From: Nocardia niigatensis NBRC 100131 | Lineage (GTDB): Bacteria; Actinomycetota; Actinomycetes; Mycobacteriales; Mycobacteriaceae | Length of the DNA stretch: 64,000 nucleotides | Direction of reading: 5' to 3' | Assembly (NCBI RefSeq): GCF_000308655.1 | Contig: NZ_BAGC01000043.1 | Span: forward strand, 620,001-684,000 | Shown here: positions 42,483-50,854 of the stretch, piece after piece | How positions within the stretch are numbered: the first letter of the stretch is position 1 | How the letters are laid out: every line of letters begins with the position of its first letter | Notes under the pieces: model-generated | The model's database searches: none | What the model was told of the DNA's origin: nothing | The model's input: only the letters and a program-made list of their open reading frames with translations | Translations under genes and position numbers: made by a program

Positions 42483-43376
42483 ATGACCAGCGCAGCAGAG
42501 ACCGAACAGCCGACGACCGATCCGAAGGGCGCGCCCCTGGGCCCCGGCTCACTGCTGTGGGAGTACTTCGGCGACCGCCGGCTCAAACTGTTCTTCGGGC
42601 GTTCGGGCACCCTGCAGAACATGCACCCGGCCGTTTCCGCGGCGCTGCAACAGCATTCGAACTTCTTCGACGATCCGTGGGATCGCCTCCTGCGCTCGGT
42701 GCCGCGGATCGAGGACTCGGTCTACGACCCGCCCGAATCGACCGCGGCCGTGCGGGTACGGGACTACCACCGCGACATCAAGGGCGTCGACCACCACGGA
42801 CAGCGCTATCACGCGCTGAATCCCGACATCTTCTGGTGGACGCACGTCACCTTCGTCGAAGCCGTCATGACCATGAACGAGCACTTCGGCACGCCGCTCA
42901 CCGAGGCCCAGAAGCAGCAGCTGTGGGCCGAGGGCGTCACCTGGTGGGAGCGCTACGGGCTGTCCATGCAGCCGGTGTTCGGGACTTACGAAGAGTTCCA
43001 GGTGTATTGGGCGCGCATGCTCGCCGAAGAGCTGGAGGCCAACGCGACCACCGACTTCGCGCTGCGGTCGGCCGGCATCCCGATTCCGCCGGTGCCCGGG
43101 GTTCCCGCGTGGGCGTGGGCGGTGATCCGGCGGCCGTTCATGGAATTCAATGTCTGGCTGCTCTCGGCGATGATGCCCGAGCGCGGACGAGAGATCCTCG
43201 GCATCGACTGGAAACACCGAGACGAGATCGGTTTCCGGATCCTCGCCGGCGCGATCCGCACCACCTGGCCGCTGGTACCCCGGCGGCTGCGCTACGACCG
43301 GCGCGTCTATCGCAAGATCCAGGCAGCCGAGCGGGGCCTCAGCCAGCGGCCATTTCGCGCTGCACGGTGGTGGTGA
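42483..43376 (+). CDS. DUF2236 oxygenase (MpaB-like)
   Basis: 297 residues of DUF2236. GSLLWEYFGDRRLKLFFGRS near the N-terminus, DYHRDIKGVDHHGQRYHALN and WWTHVTFVEAVMTMNEHF, with His residues placed for heme binding, match the MpaB family (mycophenolic acid farnesyl-chain oxygenase) and short mycobacterial homologues. Likely a heme-dependent oxygenase acting on isoprenoid or lipid chains (family inference). Its 3' end overlaps the convergent TetR gene by 38 bases. Confidence 0.88.
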   Translation: MTSAAETEQPTTDPKGAPLGPGSLLWEYFGDRRLKLFFGRSGTLQNMHPAVSAALQQHSNFFDDPWDRLLRSVPRIEDSVYDPPESTAAVRVRDYHRDIKGVDHHGQRYHALNPDIFWWTHVTFVEAVMTMNEHFGTPLTEAQKQQLWAEGVTWWERYGLSMQPVFGTYEEFQVYWARMLAEELEANATTDFALRSAGIPIPPVPGVPAWAWAVIRRPFMEFNVWLLSAMMPERGREILGIDWKHRDEIGFRILAGAIRTTWPLVPRRLRYDRRVYRKIQAAERGLSQRPFRAARWW

Positions 43377-43986
43377 TCTGCGACGCGGTCAGGATCATCG
43401 CCACCAGGAAGTCGACGAGCTGAGCCCGGTCGATGTCCAGCTCGCCGCGCAGCCATTCGATGAGGATCTCCAGCCCGCCGTGGGCGACCGTGCGGGCGGC
43501 GAGCTCGGCGTGCACGCCGGTGACAGCCGCGTCGCCGAGCAGTTCGCGACCCTGATCGAGCATGACCTGGGCGACCACGTCGACGAGTGCCTTTCGGCGG
43601 CGGCGCAATTCGTCGGTGGTCTGCATTTCGATGGCCAGCCGGCGGCGGGCGGGGTGATCGGCGATGACGGTGACACCGGCCTCGATCACGGCCCGCAGCC
43701 GGACCCGGGTGTCGGCGGGCTCGGCGGCGATGACGCCCATGACCGCGGCGACGACCGCGGCCAGCTGCTCGTCGACCAGTTCGTACAGCAGCCGGTCGGT
43801 GTGGCTGTAGGCCTCGTAGAAGTAGCGGTCGTTGAGCCCGGCACGGGCGCACAGCGCGCGCACTTTCAGCCCGGCGACACCCTCCTCGGCGATCACTTCG
43901 AGCGCGACCTCGCGCAGCCGTTGGCGGCGCTGGGCGCGGCGCTCGTCGGCGCTGAGTCCGGCGTACCGGCCACGGGGTGATTCCAC
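43339..43986 (-). CDS. TetR-family regulator of the Lcp-like gene
   Basis: 215 residues from GTG 43986 (VESPRGRYAGLS). HTH: RQRLREVALEVIAEEGVAGL, KVRALCARAGLNDRYFYEAY. The RYFYEAY form of the recognition region is typical of one actinobacterial TetR subgroup. A start at 44091 would put the two operators inside the gene and is rejected. Two strong palindromes at 44019-44065 lie between it and the DUF2236 gene. Confidence 0.87.
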   Translation of the reverse strand: MESPRGRYAGLSADERRAQRRQRLREVALEVIAEEGVAGLKVRALCARAGLNDRYFYEAYSHTDRLLYELVDEQLAAVVAAVMGVIAAEPADTRVRLRAVIEAGVTVIADHPARRRLAIEMQTTDELRRRRKALVDVVAQVMLDQGRELLGDAAVTGVHAELAARTVAHGGLEILIEWLRGELDIDRAQLVDFLVAMILTASQITTTVQREMAAG

Positions 43987-44018
43987 GGTTCCGCCCTGTC
44001 TGTTGCCATGCCGCAAGG

Positions 44019-44065
44019 TTTGGTGAAGACTATCACCAAAGTTCTGGTGACGTCCTTCACCAGAA
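44019..44065. promoter_or_regulatory. Pair of TetR operators, 24 bp apart
   Basis: TTTGGTGA-N6-TCACCAAA (44019-44040) and TTCTGGTGA-N6-TCACCAGAA (44042-44065) are perfect inverted repeats sharing the core TGGTGA-N6-TCACCA, with centres 24 bp apart. They fill the space between the divergent TetR (43986) and DUF2236 (44091) starts. Confidence 0.85.
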
Positions 44066-44090
44066 GCTGAGCGCATCCAGGAGGCACGCA

Positions 44091-45341
44091 ATGACGCGTT
44101 CCGAGCTGTCCGATCCGGTGATCTTCCGGGAGTTCCCCTTCAATATCGGGGTCAAGATCCTCGCCCCCGGCGATATCCGCCCGACCCGCGAACAGCAGGC
44201 GGCCTACCGCAAGTTCACCGAGATGGGCGACCCACTGGCCGACGCCGTGGTCGAGATGTTCCGGCGCCTGCCCACCGGGCAGGGCCGGGCCCTGTTCGAG
44301 ACGGCCCTGGAACACGGCATCGACGCCGTGCCCGACGCGCCGGCCGAGCTGAAAGCCTTTTTCGCGCATCTCGATTCGGTGCCGTTCTGGCTCGACCGGG
44401 ACAAGATGGACCGGGCCGCGCGGGTCAGCGGCCGGGTCGGGCCGTGGGCGACCAATCTGGCCCTGTCCATGTTCGCGCTCAATGGCGGCTACCTGGCCTC
44501 GCGGGCGGGCAAGGTGCTGGTCGGCACCGGCGGGCTGTCGGCCGAGAGCATGGCGCCGCGCCGAGTCGTCGAAACCGCGACCTGGTGGATCGACGTGACC
44601 GCGCCGGGCGGTATGGAGCGATTCGCCGCGGGATTCAAGAACACCGTCCGGGTGCGGATCATGCACGCGCAGGTGCGGGCGGGCATGAACCGGCGGCCGG
44701 ACTGGGACTACGAGCAGTGGGATCATCCGGTCAACCAGTCCCTGACCGCGGGCACGCTGATGTTGTTCTCGCTGGCCACGATTGCCGGGTGCAATGCCGT
44801 CGGGCTGCGGTTCTCCCGCAAGGAGAAAGCGGCGGTCTATCACCTGTGGCGGTATGTCGGTCACCTGATCGGACTCGATCCCGAGATCCTGCCCGCCGAC
44901 GAGACCGACACCTGGCGGCTGCTGTGGCTGCAGGCGGACTACGAGTTCCTGCCCGACGAGGACTCGCGGCGGCTGTCCAAGGCGCTGGTGTCCGCGCTGG
45001 GCCCGATCTACGGCTTCGACGGACCCGGCCCGCGCGACCGCGCCCTACGCTGGGCCTTCACCATGTACTCGGTCTCCTACAGCCGAATCCTGCTGGGCAA
45101 GAGCAACTCCGACTTCCTGGAGATGCCCCGCAGCCGCGTCTTCCTGGCGGCGGTGCTGGCCACCGCGGCCGTCAACGGCGTGCTCGAGGTGCCGCGGCGG
45201 TTCATACCGGGCGCGACCGGGCTGAGCGAGCGGCTGGGCCGCCGGGCCACCGTGCGCATGATGCGCCGGGCGGCCCTGGTGAACAGTCCGGACCGGAGTT
45301 ACGCACGCCACGATCGATTGGCCGGAACCCGCGCGGCCTGA
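44091..45341 (+). CDS. DUF2236 protein, latex-clearing-protein-like
   Basis: 416 residues. The long form of DUF2236: WATNLALSMFALNGGYLASR, RRVVETATWWIDVTAPGGME, NTVRVRIMHAQVRAGMNRRP (His in RIMHAQVR fits the proximal heme ligand of Lcp). Lcp enzymes split poly(cis-1,4-isoprene); many actinobacterial paralogues have unknown substrates. No Tat or Sec signal is visible, unlike secreted Lcp, arguing for an intracellular lipid or isoprenoid. ATG 44091 with AGGAGG. Followed by the nitronate monooxygenase 57 bp on. Confidence 0.88.
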   Translation: MTRSELSDPVIFREFPFNIGVKILAPGDIRPTREQQAAYRKFTEMGDPLADAVVEMFRRLPTGQGRALFETALEHGIDAVPDAPAELKAFFAHLDSVPFWLDRDKMDRAARVSGRVGPWATNLALSMFALNGGYLASRAGKVLVGTGGLSAESMAPRRVVETATWWIDVTAPGGMERFAAGFKNTVRVRIMHAQVRAGMNRRPDWDYEQWDHPVNQSLTAGTLMLFSLATIAGCNAVGLRFSRKEKAAVYHLWRYVGHLIGLDPEILPADETDTWRLLWLQADYEFLPDEDSRRLSKALVSALGPIYGFDGPGPRDRALRWAFTMYSVSYSRILLGKSNSDFLEMPRSRVFLAAVLATAAVNGVLEVPRRFIPGATGLSERLGRRATVRMMRRAALVNSPDRSYARHDRLAGTRAA

Positions 45342-45398
45342 GACTCTTACCGATGAGTAACGCGCGCCGCGTAACCCCTGCATGAAGGAATTGCGTCA

Positions 45399-46370
45399 AT
45401 GAGCCTGCCGCCCATCCTGTCCGAGCGCCTGCGCCTGCCCGTGGTCGCCTCCCCCATGTTCATCGTGTCCGGGCCCGAGCTGGTGATCGCCCAGTCCAAG
45501 GCGGGCGTCGTGGGCTCCTTCCCGTCGCTGAACGCGCGGCCGCAGTCGCTGTTCAAAGAGTGGCTGGTGCGGATCAACGAGGAGCTGGCCAAGCACGACG
45601 CCGACAATCCGGACCAGCTGTCCGCGCCGTACGCCGTGAACCTGATCGTGCACAAGAGCAATGACCGGCTCGAGGAGGACCTGGCCACGGTCGTCGAGCA
45701 CCGGGTGCCGATCGTCATCACCTCGCTGGGCGCGCGGCCGGACGTGAACGAGGCCGTGCACTCCTACGGTGGCATCGTGCTGCACGACATCATCAACAAT
45801 GTGTTCGCGCACAAGGCCGTCGAGCGCGGCGCGGACGGTCTGATCGCGGTGGCGGCGGGCGCGGGCGGTCACGCCGGACCCCAGTCCCCGTTCGCTCTCG
45901 TCCAGGAGATCCGGACCTGGTTCGACGGCCCGCTGCTGCTGTCGGGCTCGATCGCGCACGGCCGCTCCATCCTGGCCGCGCAGGCCGCGGGCGCGGACCT
46001 GGCCTACATCGGCTCGGCCTTCATCGCCACCGACGAGGCCAACGCGGTGCCCGGCTACAAGCAGATGATCGTCGACTCCGGCGCGGGCGACATCGTCTAC
46101 TCCAACCTCTTCACCGGCGTGCACGGCAACTACCTGCGCGGCAGCATCACCGCCGCCGGTATGGACCCCGACAACCTGGCCGAATCCGACCCGTCCGCCA
46201 TGGATTTCGGCACCGGCGAATCGGATACGCCCGGTGCCAAGCCGTGGAAGGACATCTGGGGCTCGGGCCAGGGCATCGGCGCCATCGACGCCATCCGCCC
46301 GGCCGGTGATGTCGTCGAACGCCTGATCCGCGAATACGACGAGGCCAAGGCGCGCCTGCTGGCGCTCTGA
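45399..46370 (+). CDS. Nitronate monooxygenase family protein
   Basis: 323 residues, FMN-binding TIM barrel. PVVASPMFIVSGPELVIAQ, IVITSLGARPDVNEAVHSYG, AVAAGAGGHAGPQSPFALVQ and LLLSGSIAHGRSILAAQAAG are family landmarks. Such enzymes oxidise nitronates or act as enoyl-ACP reductase-like flavoproteins. Same strand as the Lcp-like gene, probably co-transcribed. A 15-bp stem terminator follows. Confidence 0.92.
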   Translation: MSLPPILSERLRLPVVASPMFIVSGPELVIAQSKAGVVGSFPSLNARPQSLFKEWLVRINEELAKHDADNPDQLSAPYAVNLIVHKSNDRLEEDLATVVEHRVPIVITSLGARPDVNEAVHSYGGIVLHDIINNVFAHKAVERGADGLIAVAAGAGGHAGPQSPFALVQEIRTWFDGPLLLSGSIAHGRSILAAQAAGADLAYIGSAFIATDEANAVPGYKQMIVDSGAGDIVYSNLFTGVHGNYLRGSITAAGMDPDNLAESDPSAMDFGTGESDTPGAKPWKDIWGSGQGIGAIDAIRPAGDVVERLIREYDEAKARLLAL

Positions 46371-46374
46371 TGCG

Positions 46375-46409
46375 CTCGCAGGGCGGCGGGGTGGCCGCCG
46401 CCCTGCGAG
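46375..46409. terminator. Bidirectional terminator hairpin
   Basis: CTCGCAGGGCGGCGG (46375-46389) and CCGCCGCCCTGCGAG (46395-46409) form a perfect 15-bp stem with a 5-nt loop between convergent genes ending at 46370 and 46436. Confidence 0.85.
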
Positions 46410-46435
46410 TTTCCGGATCCTCTCGCGATCCGGAG

Positions 46436-48163
46436 CTACCTGCCCGCGGGTTCGGTGCGGGATTCGTTGATGCCGACGATCGGCAGCCGCAGGGCCGCGG
46501 GGGCGGTGGCGGGCACGACCGGATTGCCGGGGGCGATGGGCTGGATGCGCCGGTATGCCGCGCCCAGCTCCGGACGCGGGTCGGGCTCACCCTTGTTCGG
46601 CCACAACGAGACCGCGCGTTCGGCCTGGGCGGTGATGGTGAGCGACGGGTTGACGCCGAGGTTGGCGGAGATGGTCGAGCCGTCGATGACGTGCAGGCCG
46701 GGGTGACCGTAGAGGCGGTGGTAGGCGTCGACCACACCCGTCGCGGGTGAGTCCCCGATGGCGCAGCCGCCCAGGAAATGGCCGGTCATGGGGATCTTCA
46801 AGATGCTGGAAGAGGCTCCGATCGGGATGCCGTCGACGGCGTCGGCGACCCGGCGGGCGACCTCGTGCCCGGCGGGCACCCAGGTCGGATTGGGTTGGCC
46901 CTCACCCTGTTTGGTGGTCATGCGGCGGCCGAACAGTCCGCGTTTGGTGTAGGTGGTGATGGAGTTGTCCACCGACTGCATGACCAGCAGGCCGATGGTG
47001 CGCTCGGACCAGTGCCGCGCATTGTGCACCCGGACGGCGTCACGGGGCCGGCGGCGGGCCGTTCGAGCCCAGAGCCGCCAGCGCGGGGTGTCGCCCTCGT
47101 CGTCGACCATGAGCGTGCTCATCACGCCGAACGCGTTGCTGCCCTTGCCGTACCGGACCGGCTCGACATGGGTGTCGTGATCGGGGTGGATCGACGACGT
47201 GATCGCCACGCCCTTGGTGTAGTCCGCGTGCTCGTCACGGCTGCGGACGCCGAGCAGCTCCTCGGAATTGGTGCGGGACAGATAGCCGAGGCGGTCGGAG
47301 ATCCCGGTGAGCGAGCCCCGGTCCCGCAGCCGGTGCAGCAGGCGCTGGGTCCCGAGCGAGGCGGCGGCGAAAATGACCTGCTCAGCGGTGAATTCGCGAC
47401 GCTGCTTCCGGAGCACGCGCCCGGTGCGGACCGTCTCCACCGCGTAGCCGCCGCCGCTGAGCGGTCGCACATCGGTGACCGTGGTGAGCGGATGCACTGC
47501 GGCACCGGCCTTCTCGGCCAGGTACAGGTAGTTCTTGACCAGGGTGTTCTTGGCATTGTGACGGCAGCCGGTCATGCATTCACCGCAGTGGGTGCAGGTG
47601 CGGCGATCCGGGCCGGCGCCGCCGAAGAACGGGTCCGGCACGTCCTCGCCCGGGCGGCGGCCGGGCCCGCCGAAGAACACGCCGACCGGGGTCGGCCGGT
47701 AGGTGTCGCCGATTCCCATGGTGTCGGCTACCGTTCGCAGCACGCGGTCCGCGGGGGTCGTGGCCGGGTTGGACGTCACACCCAGCATGCGCTTGGCCTG
47801 GTCGTAGTGCGGGGCGAGTTCGTCCTTCCAGTCCGTGATGTGACCCCACTGGCGATCGGCGTAGAACTTGTCCGGCGGCTCGTAAAGAGTGTTGGCGTAG
47901 ACGAGCGAGCCGCCGCCGACCCCTGCGCCCGCCATCACGAAGGTGTCATTGAGCAGTGCCAGCCGCTGAATGCCGAAGCAGCCCAGGGCCGGTGCCCACA
48001 GGTACTGGCGCAACCGCCATGAGGTCTTCGCGAACTCGTGGTCCTCGAAGCGGCGGCCCGCCTCCAGCACGCCGACGCGGTATCCCTTCTCGGTCAGTCG
48101 CAGGGCGCTCACGCTGCCGCCGAAACCGGAACCGATGACGAGGACGTCGTAGTCGAATCGCAT
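46436..48163 (-). CDS. choD: GMC-family oxidoreductase, cholesterol-oxidase ChoD homologue
   Basis: 575 residues, the length of mycobacterial ChoD (578). FAD motif VIGSGFGGSVSALRLTEKGY, GAGVGGGSLVYANTLYEPP, CTHCGECMTGCRHNAKNTLV, GVAITSSIHPDHDTHVEPVR and VIDGSTISANLGVNPSLTIT align along the whole ChoD sequence. Homologues are linked to sterol oxidation and virulence, although classic cholesterol oxidase activity of ChoD is debated. ATG 48163; the monooxygenase gene ends 2 bp upstream, so they are one transcript controlled with the AraC gene. Confidence 0.9.
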   Translation of the reverse strand: MRFDYDVLVIGSGFGGSVSALRLTEKGYRVGVLEAGRRFEDHEFAKTSWRLRQYLWAPALGCFGIQRLALLNDTFVMAGAGVGGGSLVYANTLYEPPDKFYADRQWGHITDWKDELAPHYDQAKRMLGVTSNPATTPADRVLRTVADTMGIGDTYRPTPVGVFFGGPGRRPGEDVPDPFFGGAGPDRRTCTHCGECMTGCRHNAKNTLVKNYLYLAEKAGAAVHPLTTVTDVRPLSGGGYAVETVRTGRVLRKQRREFTAEQVIFAAASLGTQRLLHRLRDRGSLTGISDRLGYLSRTNSEELLGVRSRDEHADYTKGVAITSSIHPDHDTHVEPVRYGKGSNAFGVMSTLMVDDEGDTPRWRLWARTARRRPRDAVRVHNARHWSERTIGLLVMQSVDNSITTYTKRGLFGRRMTTKQGEGQPNPTWVPAGHEVARRVADAVDGIPIGASSSILKIPMTGHFLGGCAIGDSPATGVVDAYHRLYGHPGLHVIDGSTISANLGVNPSLTITAQAERAVSLWPNKGEPDPRPELGAAYRRIQPIAPGNPVVPATAPAALRLPIVGINESRTEPAGR

Positions 48164-48165
48164 TG

Positions 48166-49644
48166 CTACTCCTGGGATTCTGCGCGGGCGGCGGGGGCGA
48201 GCCGGTAGTCGGCGAGGTTCAGGCGGCGGGTCACCCGGCGGTATCCGGTGACGGTGCCCGGCCAGTTGTTGGTGATGCGCCCGGCGGCATTGCGGTACCA
48301 GCTGGTGCAGAAGTTCCACACCGAACGATCCAGGCGCCCTTGGATTTCCGCGTCGTAGGCGGCTTCGACCTCGGGACGGGCGTCGAGCACGTGGCCGGGG
48401 CAGCGCCGCAGCAGTTCGACGGCCTGGCGGATGTAACGGGTCTGCGACTCGATGATGTGCACGATCGACCCCGCGCCCAGATTGGTGTTGGGGCCGTACA
48501 ACAGAAACAGATTCGGGAAGCCCGGGACCGTGATGCCCTTGAAAGCCCGGGCGCCACCGGCCCATTCGTCGTGCAGTTTGCGGCCGCCGCTGCCGGTGAC
48601 GCTCATCGGCCACAGGAATTCGGTGCCCTTGAACCCCGTGCCGTAGATGATCACGTCCGCCTCGTGCAGCGTGCCGTCGGCGGTGCGCACGCCGGTCGGG
48701 GTGATCTCGGCGATGCCGGTGGTCTCCAGGTGCACATTGGGCCGGGCGAGCGCCGGGAAGTAGTCGTTGGAGAACAGGCCGCGCTTGCACCCGGGCGGCG
48801 CGTCGGGAGTCAGCTTGGCGCGCAGCACCGGATCGGCGACCTGCCGCTCCAGATGCCGGGTGCTGATCCGGCTGACGATCGGGCGGATGGCCGGAATGTC
48901 GACGATGCTCAGCGACACCGTCTCGCACAGCGTCCACCAGGCCAGCCGCTCCGCGAGCAGCACCGGCGGCACCCGCTCGAACAGGGCCCGGCGCACCGGG
49001 CCGTAGTCGGTGTCGGGCTTGGGCAGGATCCAGGTGGCCGAGCGCTGGAACACGGTCAGCGCCGCCACGTCGGGCTGGATGGCGGGCACGAATTGGACTG
49101 CGCTGGCGCCGGTTCCGATGACGGCCACCTTCTTGCCGCGCAGGTCGACGGCGTGGTCCCACTCCGCGGAGTGGAAGGCGGCGCCGGTGAAGGTCTCGAG
49201 GCCGGGCAGCTCGGGCAGGGCAGGGCGGGAGAGCTGGCCGACCGCCGAGACCACGATGCCGGCACGCAGCACGTCGCCGTCGGCCAGCCGCACCGTCCAG
49301 GTCCCGGTCGCATCGTCGAATTCGGCCGCGGTCACCTCGGATTCGAACCGGATCCGGCCGAGCAGCCCGTACTTCCCGGCCAGCCCGCGCAGGTACCGCT
49401 GGATCTCCGCCTGCGGCGCGCACCGCTTGGACCAGGACGGATTCGGCTCGAAGGAGTACGAGTACAGCGGGGACGGCACATCGCACTCGGCGCCCGGATA
49501 GGTGTTCTCGCGCCACACCCCGCCGACGTCGCCGCCGCGCTCGAGGAGGATGAAATCGTCGATCCCGGCGCGGGTCAGCTCCAGCGCCATGCCGATGCCG
49601 CCGAAGCCGGTGCCGATGATGACGATCGACGGGCTGGTGGTCAT
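48166..49644 (-). CDS. Flavin-containing monooxygenase (steroid/cyclohexanone type)
   Basis: 492 residues. FAD motif IIGTGFGGIGMALELTRAGI, GGVWRENTYPGAECDVPSPL, FTGAAFHSAEWDHAVDLRGK and VIGTGASAVQFVPAI. Group of Baeyer-Villiger-like FMOs acting on cyclic ketones or steroids. Start ATG 49644 with GAGAGGGA upstream; earlier in-frame codons enter the AraC promoter. It precedes choD by 2 bp, suggesting sequential sterol-ring oxidation (inference). Confidence 0.92.
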   Translation of the reverse strand: MTTSPSIVIIGTGFGGIGMALELTRAGIDDFILLERGGDVGGVWRENTYPGAECDVPSPLYSYSFEPNPSWSKRCAPQAEIQRYLRGLAGKYGLLGRIRFESEVTAAEFDDATGTWTVRLADGDVLRAGIVVSAVGQLSRPALPELPGLETFTGAAFHSAEWDHAVDLRGKKVAVIGTGASAVQFVPAIQPDVAALTVFQRSATWILPKPDTDYGPVRRALFERVPPVLLAERLAWWTLCETVSLSIVDIPAIRPIVSRISTRHLERQVADPVLRAKLTPDAPPGCKRGLFSNDYFPALARPNVHLETTGIAEITPTGVRTADGTLHEADVIIYGTGFKGTEFLWPMSVTGSGGRKLHDEWAGGARAFKGITVPGFPNLFLLYGPNTNLGAGSIVHIIESQTRYIRQAVELLRRCPGHVLDARPEVEAAYDAEIQGRLDRSVWNFCTSWYRNAAGRITNNWPGTVTGYRRVTRRLNLADYRLAPAARAESQE

Positions 49645-49754
49645 GCGTCCCTCTCTTCCACCTCGTTGTGCTGTCCTCGACGCTACGACCTGCGCATATC
49701 CGGTCATGAAAGAGCGACGGCCACAAAATCCATACTTTCGGCCATAATCGGTGC

Positions 49755-50813
49755 ATGAGCACGGTCGAGGAGCCGGAAGTCCGGACCTGGAACTTCCCAC
49801 GCGGCACGGCCAGCGTCGCGGTCATGACCGAGTTCGCCGGTGAGCGCGGCGTCCCGGCCGCGCGCGTGCTGGCGGGCACCGGCCTCACCGAGCGGCAGCT
49901 CACCGATGCCGAGACCCAGATCCCCGCCGAGACCGAACTGGCCGTGGTGCGCACTCTCGTCCGCGAGCTCGGTGACATCCCCGCCCTCGGCGTCGAGGTG
50001 GGCCGCCGCTACCGGATCAGCACCTTCGGCATCTTCGGCTACGCCTGTGTCACCAGTCCCACACTGCGCGAGGCCATTTCGCTGGCGCTGCGCTACTACC
50101 GGCTCGGATTCGCCTTCTGCACACCGATCGTGGAGTCGCACGCGCACGAGGTGGTGACCTGGATCCACCACGACACCGTGCCCGCCGACGTGCAGGGCTT
50201 CCTGGTAGAGCGGGACATCGTGGCCATGCACCGGGTGATGAGCGACCTGCTGGGCGCGCGCGTCGACTTCACCCGCGCCGAATTCGGCTATCCGGCAACC
50301 GATACCGGGCAGCACCTGGAACGGCTGTTCGGCGTCCGGCCGCAGTTCGATCGCCCGCACACCGTCTTCGGCATCGACCCCGATCTGCTGGCCCGGCCGC
50401 TCCCCCAGGCCAATCAGCCCACCTGGGCCATCTGCGTGGCACAGTGCCGCGACCTCCTGCACCACCGCAGCGCCCGCACCGGTATCGCCGCCGAGGTCCG
50501 CGACCGGCTGCTGCCCGGTTCCGGCACAACGGGTTTCGCCGCCCCGCCCACCCTCGACGGGGTCGCACGCGATCTCAATGTCAGCGCCCGCACGCTGCGC
50601 CGCCACCTCGAAGCCGCCGGCACCTCCTACCGCGCCCTGCTCGACGAGGTGCGCCGCACCCTGGCCGAGGAGATGCTGACCGCCACGCCGCTGTCGGTGG
50701 ACGACATCGCCATTCGGCTCGGTTACGCCGAGGCCACCCCGTTCATCCACGCGTTCAAACGCTGGACCGGCACCACACCGGCGGCCCATCGGCGGGCACA
50801 CCGCCGCGTCTGA
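49755..50813 (+). CDS. AraC-family regulator (Arabinose-bd + HTH_18, VirS-like layout)
   Basis: 352 residues. Residues ~20-210 match the Arabinose-bd sensor of VirS/ArgR-type AraC proteins (FGIFGYACVTSPTLREAISL ALRYY). The double HTH is at ~255-345: LDGVARDLNVSARTLRRHLE, VDDIAIRLGYAEATPFIHAF KRWTG. It is divergent from the FMO-choD operon, as VirS is from mymA, and probably activates it. Confidence 0.9.
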   Translation: MSTVEEPEVRTWNFPRGTASVAVMTEFAGERGVPAARVLAGTGLTERQLTDAETQIPAETELAVVRTLVRELGDIPALGVEVGRRYRISTFGIFGYACVTSPTLREAISLALRYYRLGFAFCTPIVESHAHEVVTWIHHDTVPADVQGFLVERDIVAMHRVMSDLLGARVDFTRAEFGYPATDTGQHLERLFGVRPQFDRPHTVFGIDPDLLARPLPQANQPTWAICVAQCRDLLHHRSARTGIAAEVRDRLLPGSGTTGFAAPPTLDGVARDLNVSARTLRRHLEAAGTSYRALLDEVRRTLAEEMLTATPLSVDDIAIRLGYAEATPFIHAFKRWTGTTPAAHRRAHRRV

Positions 50814-50854
50814 ACCGGAATCGGCACGGCCGGACTGGAATCAGCCGGCGCGGA

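Noticed and set aside
46436..49978. Minus-strand frame of 1180 codons that includes choD
   Set aside because: Only the last 575 codons are choD; the rest is an out-of-frame, Arg-rich reading of the monooxygenase gene, not a fusion.
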